The position numbers and the translations under genes were made by a program. The notes under the pieces are model-generated. The model searched no databases. It worked only from the letters and a program-made list of their open reading frames with translations, and was not told where the DNA came from. A DNA stretch of 64,000 nucleotides from CALMEC01 sp964434425 (lineage in GTDB: Bacteria; Actinomycetota; Thermoleophilia; Miltoncostaeales; Miltoncostaeaceae). How positions within the stretch are numbered: position 1 is the stretch's first letter; each line of letters starts with the position of its first letter. The DNA lies in assembly GCA_964434425.1 (NCBI GenBank), contig CAYSVH010000001.1, positions 1-64,000 on the forward strand, written 5' to 3'. This document shows positions 40,273 to 47,632 of this stretch, piece by piece.

Positions 40273-41126
40273 GCACGCAACCGGCACCGCGGCGCGATCC
40301 CCTTCCCCTCGTGGCGGCCATCCTCGCCGGCGTCGGGACGGGCCTGCTCGTGACGGGGATCTGGACGACGGTCTACTCCCGTGACGGGGGCGGGTCCGCA
40401 ACCCCGTACGGCCTCCGCGACAGCGATGCGTTCGGAAGCCTTGTCGTGAACTCGTGGATCCTCCTCCTGATCGCCGGGGGCCTCGGGGTGCTCGCGATCG
40501 CCCCGTTCGTCGTCGCCCTCGTCCGGCGGGGCACGTCACGGCCGGTCCTGGGCATCGGCCTGGTCGTACTCCTGGGCGCCGTCGCCCTGGGGACCATCAT
40601 CACGATCGCGTTCATCTCGGATCGCGATGCGCTCGGTTTCGATCTCTCGCTCTCCGTCGCGTTCTACCTCGTGCTCGGCGGTGTGATCGCGTGGGTCCTG
40701 AGCGTGATCCTCACCGCGATCGCACTCATCAGCCCGGCCAGGCCGCCGGCGGTGACCGGGGACGATCGTTCGCCGGCCCCGTCGTCCGCCTGGCCCGCCG
40801 CCGCCCACCGTGAGCCGCTTCTCAGCTCTCCTCCTCCTCCGCCCCCACCGTCACCGCGGCAGATCGCATCGCCGTATCCGACCGCGTCGGAGCGCGCGAC
40901 CCGGAGGGTGACAGCGGATGACGGCGCCACGCGGGTCCTTCCCGCGGCGGATGCACCGCGGTGCCCTTCGTGCGGCGTGTCGGTGGATCCCGGAGCGAGG
41001 TTCTGCAGCGGCTGCGGCGCGGAGCAGCCTCCGCCGGTGCCGACGTGCACGTCGTGCGGGACCGTCGCGAACGCGGGCGATCGCTTCTGCCGCCGGTGTG
41101 GCGGTCAGGTGCACACGCGGGCATGA
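40269..41126 (+). CDS. Four-helix membrane protein with two C-terminal zinc ribbons (c)
   Basis: This 285-residue paralogue of the protein at 38122-38766 has the same four hydrophobic segments and FGSLVVNSWI loop. It then has a Pro-rich linker (SSPPPPPPPSPR) and two zinc ribbons (CPSCGVSVDPGARFCSGCG and CTSCGTVANAGDRFCRRCG). The GTG at 40269 overlaps the preceding stop by 4 nt (GTGA), so it is co-translated with the three-ribbon protein. Function unknown. Confidence 0.75.
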   Translation: MSTQPAPRRDPLPLVAAILAGVGTGLLVTGIWTTVYSRDGGGSATPYGLRDSDAFGSLVVNSWILLLIAGGLGVLAIAPFVVALVRRGTSRPVLGIGLVVLLGAVALGTIITIAFISDRDALGFDLSLSVAFYLVLGGVIAWVLSVILTAIALISPARPPAVTGDDRSPAPSSAWPAAAHREPLLSSPPPPPPPSPRQIASPYPTASERATRRVTADDGATRVLPAADAPRCPSCGVSVDPGARFCSGCGAEQPPPVPTCTSCGTVANAGDRFCRRCGGQVHTRA

Positions 41127-41302
41127 CGGCGCGCCACGCCGGATCGTCGTGGAACTCACGGGGTGCGATGACGTCGACGCGGGATTCGATGCCGGGATCG
41201 TGAGGCCACGGCACGGGAAGCATCGGAGAGATCTGACACGGCGGAGGTCGTCACCGGCCTCCGCCTCGGTCAAGATCCGGTTGACCCCGCCGACCGTGGC
41301 GA

Positions 41303-41463
41303 GTGTCTCGCGTCAGGGGCTCGTGGTCATTCGCCGGCTGCATCTCATCGCGAGCCGGTGTCCTCGACCGCCAAGAGATCCCCGATATTCCGGCGGATCC
41401 CGAGTCCGTGCCTCGCCGGAGATTCGCTCGGCAAACACCAAACGAACCTCTGACGCGGAACAC
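41303..41463 (+). repeat. 160-bp MITE-like element, copy 1
   Basis: The 161-bp sequence has terminal inverted repeats: GTGTCTCGCGTCAGGGG at the left and, read inward, GTGTTCCGCGTCAGAGG at the right. It matches the copy at 46746-46907 in inverted orientation, about 85% by eye, and encodes nothing. Its right end touches the TAG stop codon of the NlpC/P60 gene at 41463. The remaining 41127-41302 holds no recognised feature. Confidence 0.75.
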
Positions 41464-43067
41464 TAGTAGCGGCGGGCGCCCGCGTACGACGTCGCGTAAT
41501 ACGGTTCGTGCAGTGAGCTGATCTTCACGACGTCACCGGTGCGCGGTGCGTGGATGAAGTGGCCGTTTCCGACGTACATGCCCTCGTGGTGGATGTACCC
41601 CTTGCGGTCCGCGAAGAACACGGCGTCACCGGCCTGGAGGTGCTCCGGGGCGATCGGGGTGCCGACCTTGGCCTGCGCCTCGGCGACACGCGGGAGGGTG
41701 ACACCCTGCTTCGCGTAGACGTACTGCACGAGGCCCGAGCAGTCGAAGCCTCGCGGGGTCGTGCCACCCCAGAGGTAGGGGACACCCAGGAAGGTCTGTG
41801 CCAGGGCGACGGCGGCCGGGCCGGTGTTGCGCCCCCCGCCCGCGACCGGGACGGCCGTGCCGTAGGCGGTCGGCGCCGCGACGGTGCCCTGGATGCCGGG
41901 TGCCACGCCCGGTGCGACGGGGATCGCGGTGGGCTGTGCGGCCTGGCCGATGAAGACGCTTCCGTTGGGGTCACCGCCGAGCTCGCGGTAGTACATGCTG
42001 ACGTTCTTGAACCAGTGGCTGTTCAGGTTCGTCGGGTCGTTGGCCGCACCGTTCGGCGCCCAGCGCTTCTGGATCTGCGCGGCGGTGAGAAGGCCCGAGC
42101 CCTTGTAGAGGCTGCCACCGAGGTTGCGGGCGGCGCCGGCGATGCCGTCCTCCCACGAGGCGTACACGATGCCGGGACCCATTCCGAACGGATTGTGGAT
42201 CCGCTGCGACGGCCCGTAGGCGCCGAAGCTGGTCTCCGCGCCGGCGATCGCCACCAGGAACCGCGGGTCGACTCCGGACTGGCCGCCGTAGTAGACGAAC
42301 GCGTTGCCGAGGCCGGCCAGCGGGCTGCCCTTCGATCGGAGGTAGCCGTCGAGCTGGGTCGCGAGGCCCGGGTTGATGCTGGGGACGGTGCCCGTGACCG
42401 TCGGGTAGGCCGAGCCGGGGGTGAGGGACGCCTGGGCGCGCGCGGCTTCCTCGGCCGCCTTCTTGCGCTTGGCGGTGAGGGCGGCGTCGGCCTTCGCCTG
42501 GAGGGCGTCGACCTTGGCCTGAAGGGCGCGCTGCTTGGCCTCGAGCGCCGTGGCCTCGGCCTCGAGGTCCTCTGCGGCTGCCGGTCCGGCCGCCTCGATC
42601 CGGCCGCGGACGTCCGCGAGGGCGCCGGCGACGGTGTTCAGCTCGTCCTCGGCCGCGCGCAGTGCCACCAGGGCCGGGTGATCGGCGTCCAGCTGCACCT
42701 CGGGTGCGGCCGGCTCGGGTGTTGCGACTGCGGTGGGGGGCGCGGGCGGTGCGGCCTCGCTGGCGCTCTTCTGTGCGACGGCGGCGAAGTTGCTCAGGAT
42801 GTCCGCCGGGTCGGCTGCACCCTGTGACGGTGCGGCGGGGGCGGGGGCTGTCGCGCCGGGCGTGACCTGCCACACGTCTCCCGAGGGTGTGCTCGTCCAG
42901 CCCGTGGCGGGCTGAGAGGCTCCGGGGGTCGGAACGGCGATCCAATTCTGGGCGACGGCGGGTACGGCGCCGACGGCGCTGAGGGCGATGGCCGCGGCGA
43001 GTGCGCGGCGGATGGGGAGACGGCGTCCGGCCATCCTTGTGGGGCGTCCATGCATTGTGGATGCCAT
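41463..43067 (-). CDS. Secreted cell-wall hydrolase: coiled coil, lysozyme-like domain, NlpC/P60
   Basis: This 534-residue exported protein has a signal peptide (about 1-40, ending VPAVAQ) and a Pro/Ala-rich stretch. An Ala/Glu-rich coiled coil spans about 130-210. A glucosaminidase/lysozyme-like domain follows (FLVAIAGAETSFGAYG, HNPFGMG). The C-terminal NlpC/P60 peptidase has its Cys in PRGFDCSGLVQYVY and His in IHHEGMYVGNGHF. It probably cleaves both glycan and stem-peptide bonds during growth or division. Its last codons TAC TAG abut a MITE-like repeat. Confidence 0.9.
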   Translation of the reverse strand: MASTMHGRPTRMAGRRLPIRRALAAAIALSAVGAVPAVAQNWIAVPTPGASQPATGWTSTPSGDVWQVTPGATAPAPAAPSQGAADPADILSNFAAVAQKSASEAAPPAPPTAVATPEPAAPEVQLDADHPALVALRAAEDELNTVAGALADVRGRIEAAGPAAAEDLEAEATALEAKQRALQAKVDALQAKADAALTAKRKKAAEEAARAQASLTPGSAYPTVTGTVPSINPGLATQLDGYLRSKGSPLAGLGNAFVYYGGQSGVDPRFLVAIAGAETSFGAYGPSQRIHNPFGMGPGIVYASWEDGIAGAARNLGGSLYKGSGLLTAAQIQKRWAPNGAANDPTNLNSHWFKNVSMYYRELGGDPNGSVFIGQAAQPTAIPVAPGVAPGIQGTVAAPTAYGTAVPVAGGGRNTGPAAVALAQTFLGVPYLWGGTTPRGFDCSGLVQYVYAKQGVTLPRVAEAQAKVGTPIAPEHLQAGDAVFFADRKGYIHHEGMYVGNGHFIHAPRTGDVVKISSLHEPYYATSYAGARRY

Positions 43068-43126
43068 CGGCCGACTGCGGTGCGACCTTTAGATGGTTGA
43101 TGCCACGATTCCGCGGAATCAACCCT

Positions 43127-44341
43127 CTAGGGGCGGACGGCCCCCATGTATCCACGGCGGTTGATCGACGCCACCCGCACCACGTCACCGGTGTGCGGTG
43201 CGTGGACCATCTGGCCGCCGCCGATGTAGATGCCCATGTGGCCCAGCCCGTTGAAGAAGACGAGGTCGCCGGGCTGCAGGTCGCCCTGGACGCGGGGGTA
43301 CGCGGACCAGATGGCGCCGGTGTAGTGGGCCATCGAGACCCCGACCTTCCCGTATGCGTACATCGCGAGGCCGGAGCAGTCGAAGCCGGAGGGCGAGGCT
43401 CCGCCCCAGCGGTACGGGACGCCCAGGTACTGCATGGCGACCTGCGCCGCCCGTGCGTTGCGCGAACTGCCGCCTGGACTCGACGGTGCCGGGGTGGAGG
43501 GTTCGCGGGCCGGCGAGGCCGGAGCCGGGCTGGACGAGTTGCGCGGGTCGCTCTGCGACGCGCCCGGCTGCGACGACCGCGTCGTGCCCGTCTGTTCACG
43601 GCTGGCCGCGCGGGCCCGCATCATCGCCTGCGCCCGGCGGTTCGCGGCCTCGCGACGCGCGGCCTCCCGGCGGCGCTCCGCCTCCAGTTCCTGCGCGAGA
43701 CGACCCTTGGCGCTGTTGAGCACGGTTTGACGGCGGGCGAGCAGTTCGGCGACCACCTGCTGCTGACGGGCGCGTTCGGCGACCTGCGTCTTCGCGGTCT
43801 CACGGTCCTTCACCAGTTGCTTGCTCGTGGCGATCCGCTGATCGCGCAGGTCGCGCACGGCCGTCACGATGCGACGGTCCTGATCGGCGGTGCGTCGCAG
43901 CATGGCCGAGGCGGACAGCATGTCGGATGCGCTCGTCCGGGTGAGCAGGAGCTGGATGTGGGAGGGCTGCGGCTGGATGTAGGCGGCGCGCAGACGTACC
44001 GCGAGCGCACCCTGCGTCTGGCGCAGGCGGACGTTGGCGCGTGCCAGCTGCCGCCGGTTCTCCGTGATCCGCCGATTCACCTGATCCAGGTTGTAGACCG
44101 CGCCGTTGTACGCCTCGGCTGCAAGTCCGACCTGCCCGTCGATCGACGCGACCTCGGCCTGGATCCGCGCCACTTCGGAGCGGAGCTCGTCAACGGTGGG
44201 AGCGCCCTCGGTGGGGCCGCCGGTACCGAGCGAGAACGCGGCGATGGCGGAGCAGGTGAGGAGCAACGTGATGCGTGTGCGACGTGGCAGAGCGAGCCTT
44301 CCGTCCGGTTGCGCGCGGGCTCGCACCGAGAGCCACAGCAC
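43127..44341 (-). CDS. Secreted NlpC/P60 endopeptidase with N-terminal coiled coil
   Basis: This 404-residue RipA-like peptidoglycan endopeptidase has an N-terminal signal or anchor (ITLLLTCSAIAAFSLG) and a long coiled coil (about 50-235). A Ser/Pro-rich linker precedes the NlpC/P60 domain, with catalytic Cys in SPSGFDCSGLAMYAYG and His in HMGIYIGGGQMVHAP. The assigned start is GTG 44341 and has no clear ribosome binding site, so a start a few codons later is possible. It is paired with the larger NlpC/P60 gene 59 bp downstream. Confidence 0.9.
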   Translation of the reverse strand: MLWLSVRARAQPDGRLALPRRTRITLLLTCSAIAAFSLGTGGPTEGAPTVDELRSEVARIQAEVASIDGQVGLAAEAYNGAVYNLDQVNRRITENRRQLARANVRLRQTQGALAVRLRAAYIQPQPSHIQLLLTRTSASDMLSASAMLRRTADQDRRIVTAVRDLRDQRIATSKQLVKDRETAKTQVAERARQQQVVAELLARRQTVLNSAKGRLAQELEAERRREAARREAANRRAQAMMRARAASREQTGTTRSSQPGASQSDPRNSSSPAPASPAREPSTPAPSSPGGSSRNARAAQVAMQYLGVPYRWGGASPSGFDCSGLAMYAYGKVGVSMAHYTGAIWSAYPRVQGDLQPGDLVFFNGLGHMGIYIGGGQMVHAPHTGDVVRVASINRRGYMGAVRP

Positions 44342-44472
44342 AGGAGACGAGCCACCTTAGCCCAGCAAATCGGGATCTCCTGAAATATTTGTTGCGGTAA
44401 ACCCGACATTTCGCGCGGCGTACCGGAGCCGGTTGTCTTGTCCCGCGATGGAACACGGTTCACAATGAGCCG

Positions 44473-45210
44473 GTGCGCCGTCTCGTCCGACTCCTCGCCG
44501 TCGCCCTCGCCATGGCCGGTTTCGCCGCGACGGGCGTCGCGCAGAGCCCGCTTCCCCAGGGCTCGGAGCCGAGTCCCGCGGTCTCGCTTCCGCCCGTCGT
44601 GGCGGTGCCCGATGTCGCCGCCCCCGCCTCACCCGCTCCGGGCGTCGAACCCGGTGCGGCGGGCACCTACGTGTTCCCGGTGTTCGGTTCGGCGGCCTCG
44701 TACATCAATGACTGGGGCGCCCCTCGCGCGGGTACGGGCACCCACCACGGCAACGACATCTTCGCTCCCACCGGCACGCCGGTGCTGGCCGTCACCGATG
44801 GCGAGCTCTACAAGGTGGGGGTCAACAGCCTCGGCGGAAACCGCCTCTGGCTCCGCGACGACCTCGGCAACACGTACTACTACGCGCACCTCTCCGGATA
44901 CACGTCCCAGGTGAAGGACGGCGTCCGTGTCCGCAGGGGCGAGATCATCGGCTACGTCGGCAACACGGGGCAGGCCATCACGACGCCACCGCACCTGCAC
45001 TTCGAGATCCACCCAGGTGACGGAGACGCCGTCAACCCGTATCCGTTCCTGCAGGCGTGGCAGCGCGGCACCGAGGTGCCGAAGGCCTATCCGGCCGCCG
45101 CATCGGCACGTGGGCAGGCGCCGCTGGCATCGGGCGTGGTCCTCATCGGCCGCGACGCCGAGGAGGCGCCCGCCGACACCGGAACGGGCAGCGCCATCCC
45201 GGTGGGATAG
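44473..45210 (+). CDS. Secreted M23 family metallopeptidase
   Basis: This 245-residue LytM-type peptidase has a signal peptide (VALAMAGFAATGVAQ) and a Pro-rich linker. In the peptidase domain, GTHHGNDIF carries the HxxxD zinc ligands, YYYAHLSGY follows, and HLHFE has the remaining zinc and catalytic histidines. All expected active-site residues are present. It likely cuts peptidoglycan cross-bridges, together with the divergent NlpC/P60 pair. CACAAT 6 nt before GTG 44473 may be a leaderless -10 element. Confidence 0.9.
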   Translation: MRRLVRLLAVALAMAGFAATGVAQSPLPQGSEPSPAVSLPPVVAVPDVAAPASPAPGVEPGAAGTYVFPVFGSAASYINDWGAPRAGTGTHHGNDIFAPTGTPVLAVTDGELYKVGVNSLGGNRLWLRDDLGNTYYYAHLSGYTSQVKDGVRVRRGEIIGYVGNTGQAITTPPHLHFEIHPGDGDAVNPYPFLQAWQRGTEVPKAYPAAASARGQAPLASGVVLIGRDAEEAPADTGTGSAIPVG

Positions 45211-45249
45211 GGCGGGTCGCGGCGGGGCCGATGATCGACGTGGTGTCCC

Positions 45250-45255
45250 TATGAT
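45250..45255 (+). promoter_or_regulatory. -10 element of a leaderless promoter
   Basis: TATGAT lies 8 nt before the GTG of the RNA methyltransferase gene, supporting that start. Confidence 0.5.
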
Positions 45256-45263
45256 CCACGGTC

Positions 45264-46679
45264 GTGCAGCAGAAGACACCGAGACCGAAACGCGATGACG
45301 TCCTCGAGGTCGTGGTCGACGACCTCGCCTTCGGCGGTCAGGGCGTCGCCCGAGTCGACGGCTTCGTGCTCTTCTGCGACGACACCGCGCCGGGGGACCG
45401 TGCGCGGGTGCGGGTCCGGAAATCGCGGCGCCGCTTCGGCGAGGCCCGTCTGGAGCAGGTCCTCGAACCGGGGCCGGACCGCACCGAGCCCGTCTGCGAT
45501 CGCGTCCCCCGATGCGGCGGATGCCGTCTGCAGCACGTCGACGCGGAGCGGGTCGTCCGGGCGAAGCGCGACCAGATCGTCGAGCACCTGGCCCGTATCG
45601 CCCATCTGACCGACGTCGACGTCCGATCTCCGGACCGCGCGGTCGATCTGTTCGGATACCGCAACAAGGTCGAGTACTCGGCGGGTCCGGGCGAGGAAGG
45701 GCGGATGGCCCTCGGCTTCCACGAGCGCGGTCGCTGGGACCGCATCGTCGACATCGAGCGGTGCCACATCGTCCATCCGCTGGGAGATGTGATCCGTGAG
45801 TCCGTCCGACGCTGGGCCGAGGCCGAAGGGATACCCCCGTACGATCAGCGGGCTCAGAGCGGCGTGCTCCGGCATCTGGTCGTCCGCATCGGGGTCAACA
45901 CGGGCCAGGCGCTGGTCAACGTGGTCACGGCGCCAGGCGCAGACCAGGCCGTCGACCGACTGGCGGACGCCCTTCCCTCCGAGCATCCCGAGCTGGTGGG
46001 CATCGTCCACTCCGTCAACGACGGCGTGGCCGAGGTCACCGCCGGGCTCCCCTACCGGGTGGTGTGGGGACAGGATCACATCGAGGAGACGGTCCTGGGC
46101 GTCCGCCTGCGCCTGTCCGCCGGCGCCTTCTTCCAGACCAACACCGTCATGTCGGAGCGGCTCTACGAGCGGGCGGCGGAGGCCGCAGGGCTCACGGGCA
46201 ACGAGGTCCTCTACGACCTCTACGCCGGTGCCGGCAGCGTCGGCCTGGTCCTCGCCCCGAAGGCGAAGGAGGTCCTCGCCATCGAGATCGTCGAGGAGGC
46301 CGTGCGCGACGCCGAGGCCAACGCGAAGGCCAACGGTTTCACGGCCTATCGCGCCATCGCCGGCGACGTCCGCGTGGTGCTGCGTGAGCGTCGGGGTCAG
46401 CTGCCCGTCCCGGACGTGGCCATCGTCGACCCGCCCCGGGGAGGGCTGTCGGGCGGGGCCGTGCGGCGCATCCTGGAGCTCGCGCCTCCCGTCCTCGTCT
46501 ACATCTCGTGCCAGCCGACCACGTTCGCCGACAACGCCCGTCGCTTCGTGGACGGCGGCTACCGGCTCGAGTACGTGCAACCGGTCGACATGTTCCCCCA
46601 GACACCGCACATCGAGGCGGTGGCCCGCTTCACCCGCGATCCGGACTGGGTGCCGCCGGAGCCGCCCGCCCGCGACTGA
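45264..46679 (+). CDS. RNA 5-methyluridine methyltransferase (TrmA/RlmD family)
   Basis: The enzyme methylates C5 of a uridine in rRNA or tRNA using SAM. The 471-residue protein begins with a TRAM domain (FGGQGVARVDGFVLF). An Fe-S site lies in CDRVPRCGGCRLQHV. The methyltransferase core has FFQTNTVMSERLY, LYDLYAGAGSVGLVLAPKA, the motif VDPPRGGLSGG, and the catalytic Cys in YISCQPTTFADN. Family members differ in the uridine they target, so the exact substrate is not assigned. Confidence 0.93.
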   Translation: MQQKTPRPKRDDVLEVVVDDLAFGGQGVARVDGFVLFCDDTAPGDRARVRVRKSRRRFGEARLEQVLEPGPDRTEPVCDRVPRCGGCRLQHVDAERVVRAKRDQIVEHLARIAHLTDVDVRSPDRAVDLFGYRNKVEYSAGPGEEGRMALGFHERGRWDRIVDIERCHIVHPLGDVIRESVRRWAEAEGIPPYDQRAQSGVLRHLVVRIGVNTGQALVNVVTAPGADQAVDRLADALPSEHPELVGIVHSVNDGVAEVTAGLPYRVVWGQDHIEETVLGVRLRLSAGAFFQTNTVMSERLYERAAEAAGLTGNEVLYDLYAGAGSVGLVLAPKAKEVLAIEIVEEAVRDAEANAKANGFTAYRAIAGDVRVVLRERRGQLPVPDVAIVDPPRGGLSGGAVRRILELAPPVLVYISCQPTTFADNARRFVDGGYRLEYVQPVDMFPQTPHIEAVARFTRDPDWVPPEPPARD

Positions 46680-46745
46680 CCACCTCCCGGTGTTGATCGC
46701 ACGCCCGTCCACCGCGGGCGCCCGCCGAGATGGATCGACCATCTC

Positions 46746-46907
46746 GTGTCCTTGCGTCAGAGGTTCGTTCGGTGTTTGCCGAGCGAATCTCCGGCGAGGC
46801 GCGGATGCAAGACCGCCCGGAACATCGGGAATCTCTTGGCGGTCGAGGACACCGTCTCGCGATGAGATGCAGCCGGCAGGCGACCACGAACCGCTGACGC
46901 GGGACAC
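46746..46907 (-). repeat. 160-bp MITE-like element, copy 2
   Basis: The 162-bp inverted copy of 41303-41463 has terminal repeats that read inward GTGTCCTTGCGTCAGAGG (left) and GTGTCCCGCGTCAGCGG (right). The right end abuts the TAG stop of the uracil-DNA-glycosylase-like gene. The gene-strand sequence across both junctions is TAC TAG TGT in each copy, although opposite ends of the element face the gene. Confidence 0.75.
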
Positions 46908-47581
46908 TAGTACGGAGGCTGCTCCTCGTGCCAGTCGCCCAGACCGCGGAAGGCCGACCAGAAGGCCCGCTTCGCGCTCTGCTCGTCCAGTGAGTCGTCG
47001 ATGTCCGGCACGAACAGCGCCTCGATGGCGGGCGTCCAGTGCTGGATCTCACCGAGGTCCGGTCCGATGGGTTCCGCCAGCGGGTAGCCGAGGTCGTTTA
47101 CGGCCTTCCGCGCCCGGTCACCCATGACCACGACGATCTTCGGATCGATGATCGTGATCTCGTCGGCCAGCCACTCGGCCGTCCGGCCGTCCTCGACGGC
47201 CTGAGGACACTTGGCGACCAGGGTCCCGTAGATGGTGACGGGATCGATGCCGAGGCGCTCCAGGCTCGCCAGGATGGCGCTTCCCGCGCGGCCGAAGAAG
47301 GCCACTCCCTCCTGCCGCTCGGCCAGTGAGGCGGACCATTTCACCAGGATGATCTCGGCCTGAGGTGACCCCGACGCCAGCACCGGGAGCTCGTCGCCGC
47401 CACGGGACCGCGCGTACTCCAGGATGCGCTGGTTCAGGCCCTCGATCTCGGCGATGGAACGCTTCAGGTACGCGTCCGCGATCTGCGACGGGCCCGCGAT
47501 CGAACTCACGGTCGGCCCAGCCCCTCGTGCGGGCTCGTTCGGCCCGCGGGTGGGCTCGTTTCCGGATGGCTCAGAGGTCAT
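46907..47581 (-). CDS. Uracil-DNA glycosylase superfamily protein, divergent
   Basis: This 224-residue protein resembles family 4/5 uracil-DNA glycosylases in AFFGRAGSAILASLERLGID, TLVAKCPQ and IIDPKIVVVMGDRA. Several hallmarks are missing. The four cluster-binding cysteines are absent (only one Cys in the protein), the GxxPGxxE water-activating motif is replaced by ASGSPQAEIILV, and the HPS leucine-loop His is not found. It may bind DNA without classical activity, or use another chemistry. The long N-terminal 30 residues are Pro/Glu-rich. Confidence 0.75.
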   Translation of the reverse strand: MTSEPSGNEPTRGPNEPARGAGPTVSSIAGPSQIADAYLKRSIAEIEGLNQRILEYARSRGGDELPVLASGSPQAEIILVKWSASLAERQEGVAFFGRAGSAILASLERLGIDPVTIYGTLVAKCPQAVEDGRTAEWLADEITIIDPKIVVVMGDRARKAVNDLGYPLAEPIGPDLGEIQHWTPAIEALFVPDIDDSLDEQSAKRAFWSAFRGLGDWHEEQPPY

Positions 47582-47632
47582 TGGCGACCCCTACTTGTCC
47601 CTCACGGTTGCGACTCCTGCTTGAAACGCGTT

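Noticed and set aside
44342..44472. Cyclic-di-AMP riboswitch upstream of the cell-wall hydrolase genes
   Set aside because: The 131-bp gap is short and shows no recognisable conserved core.
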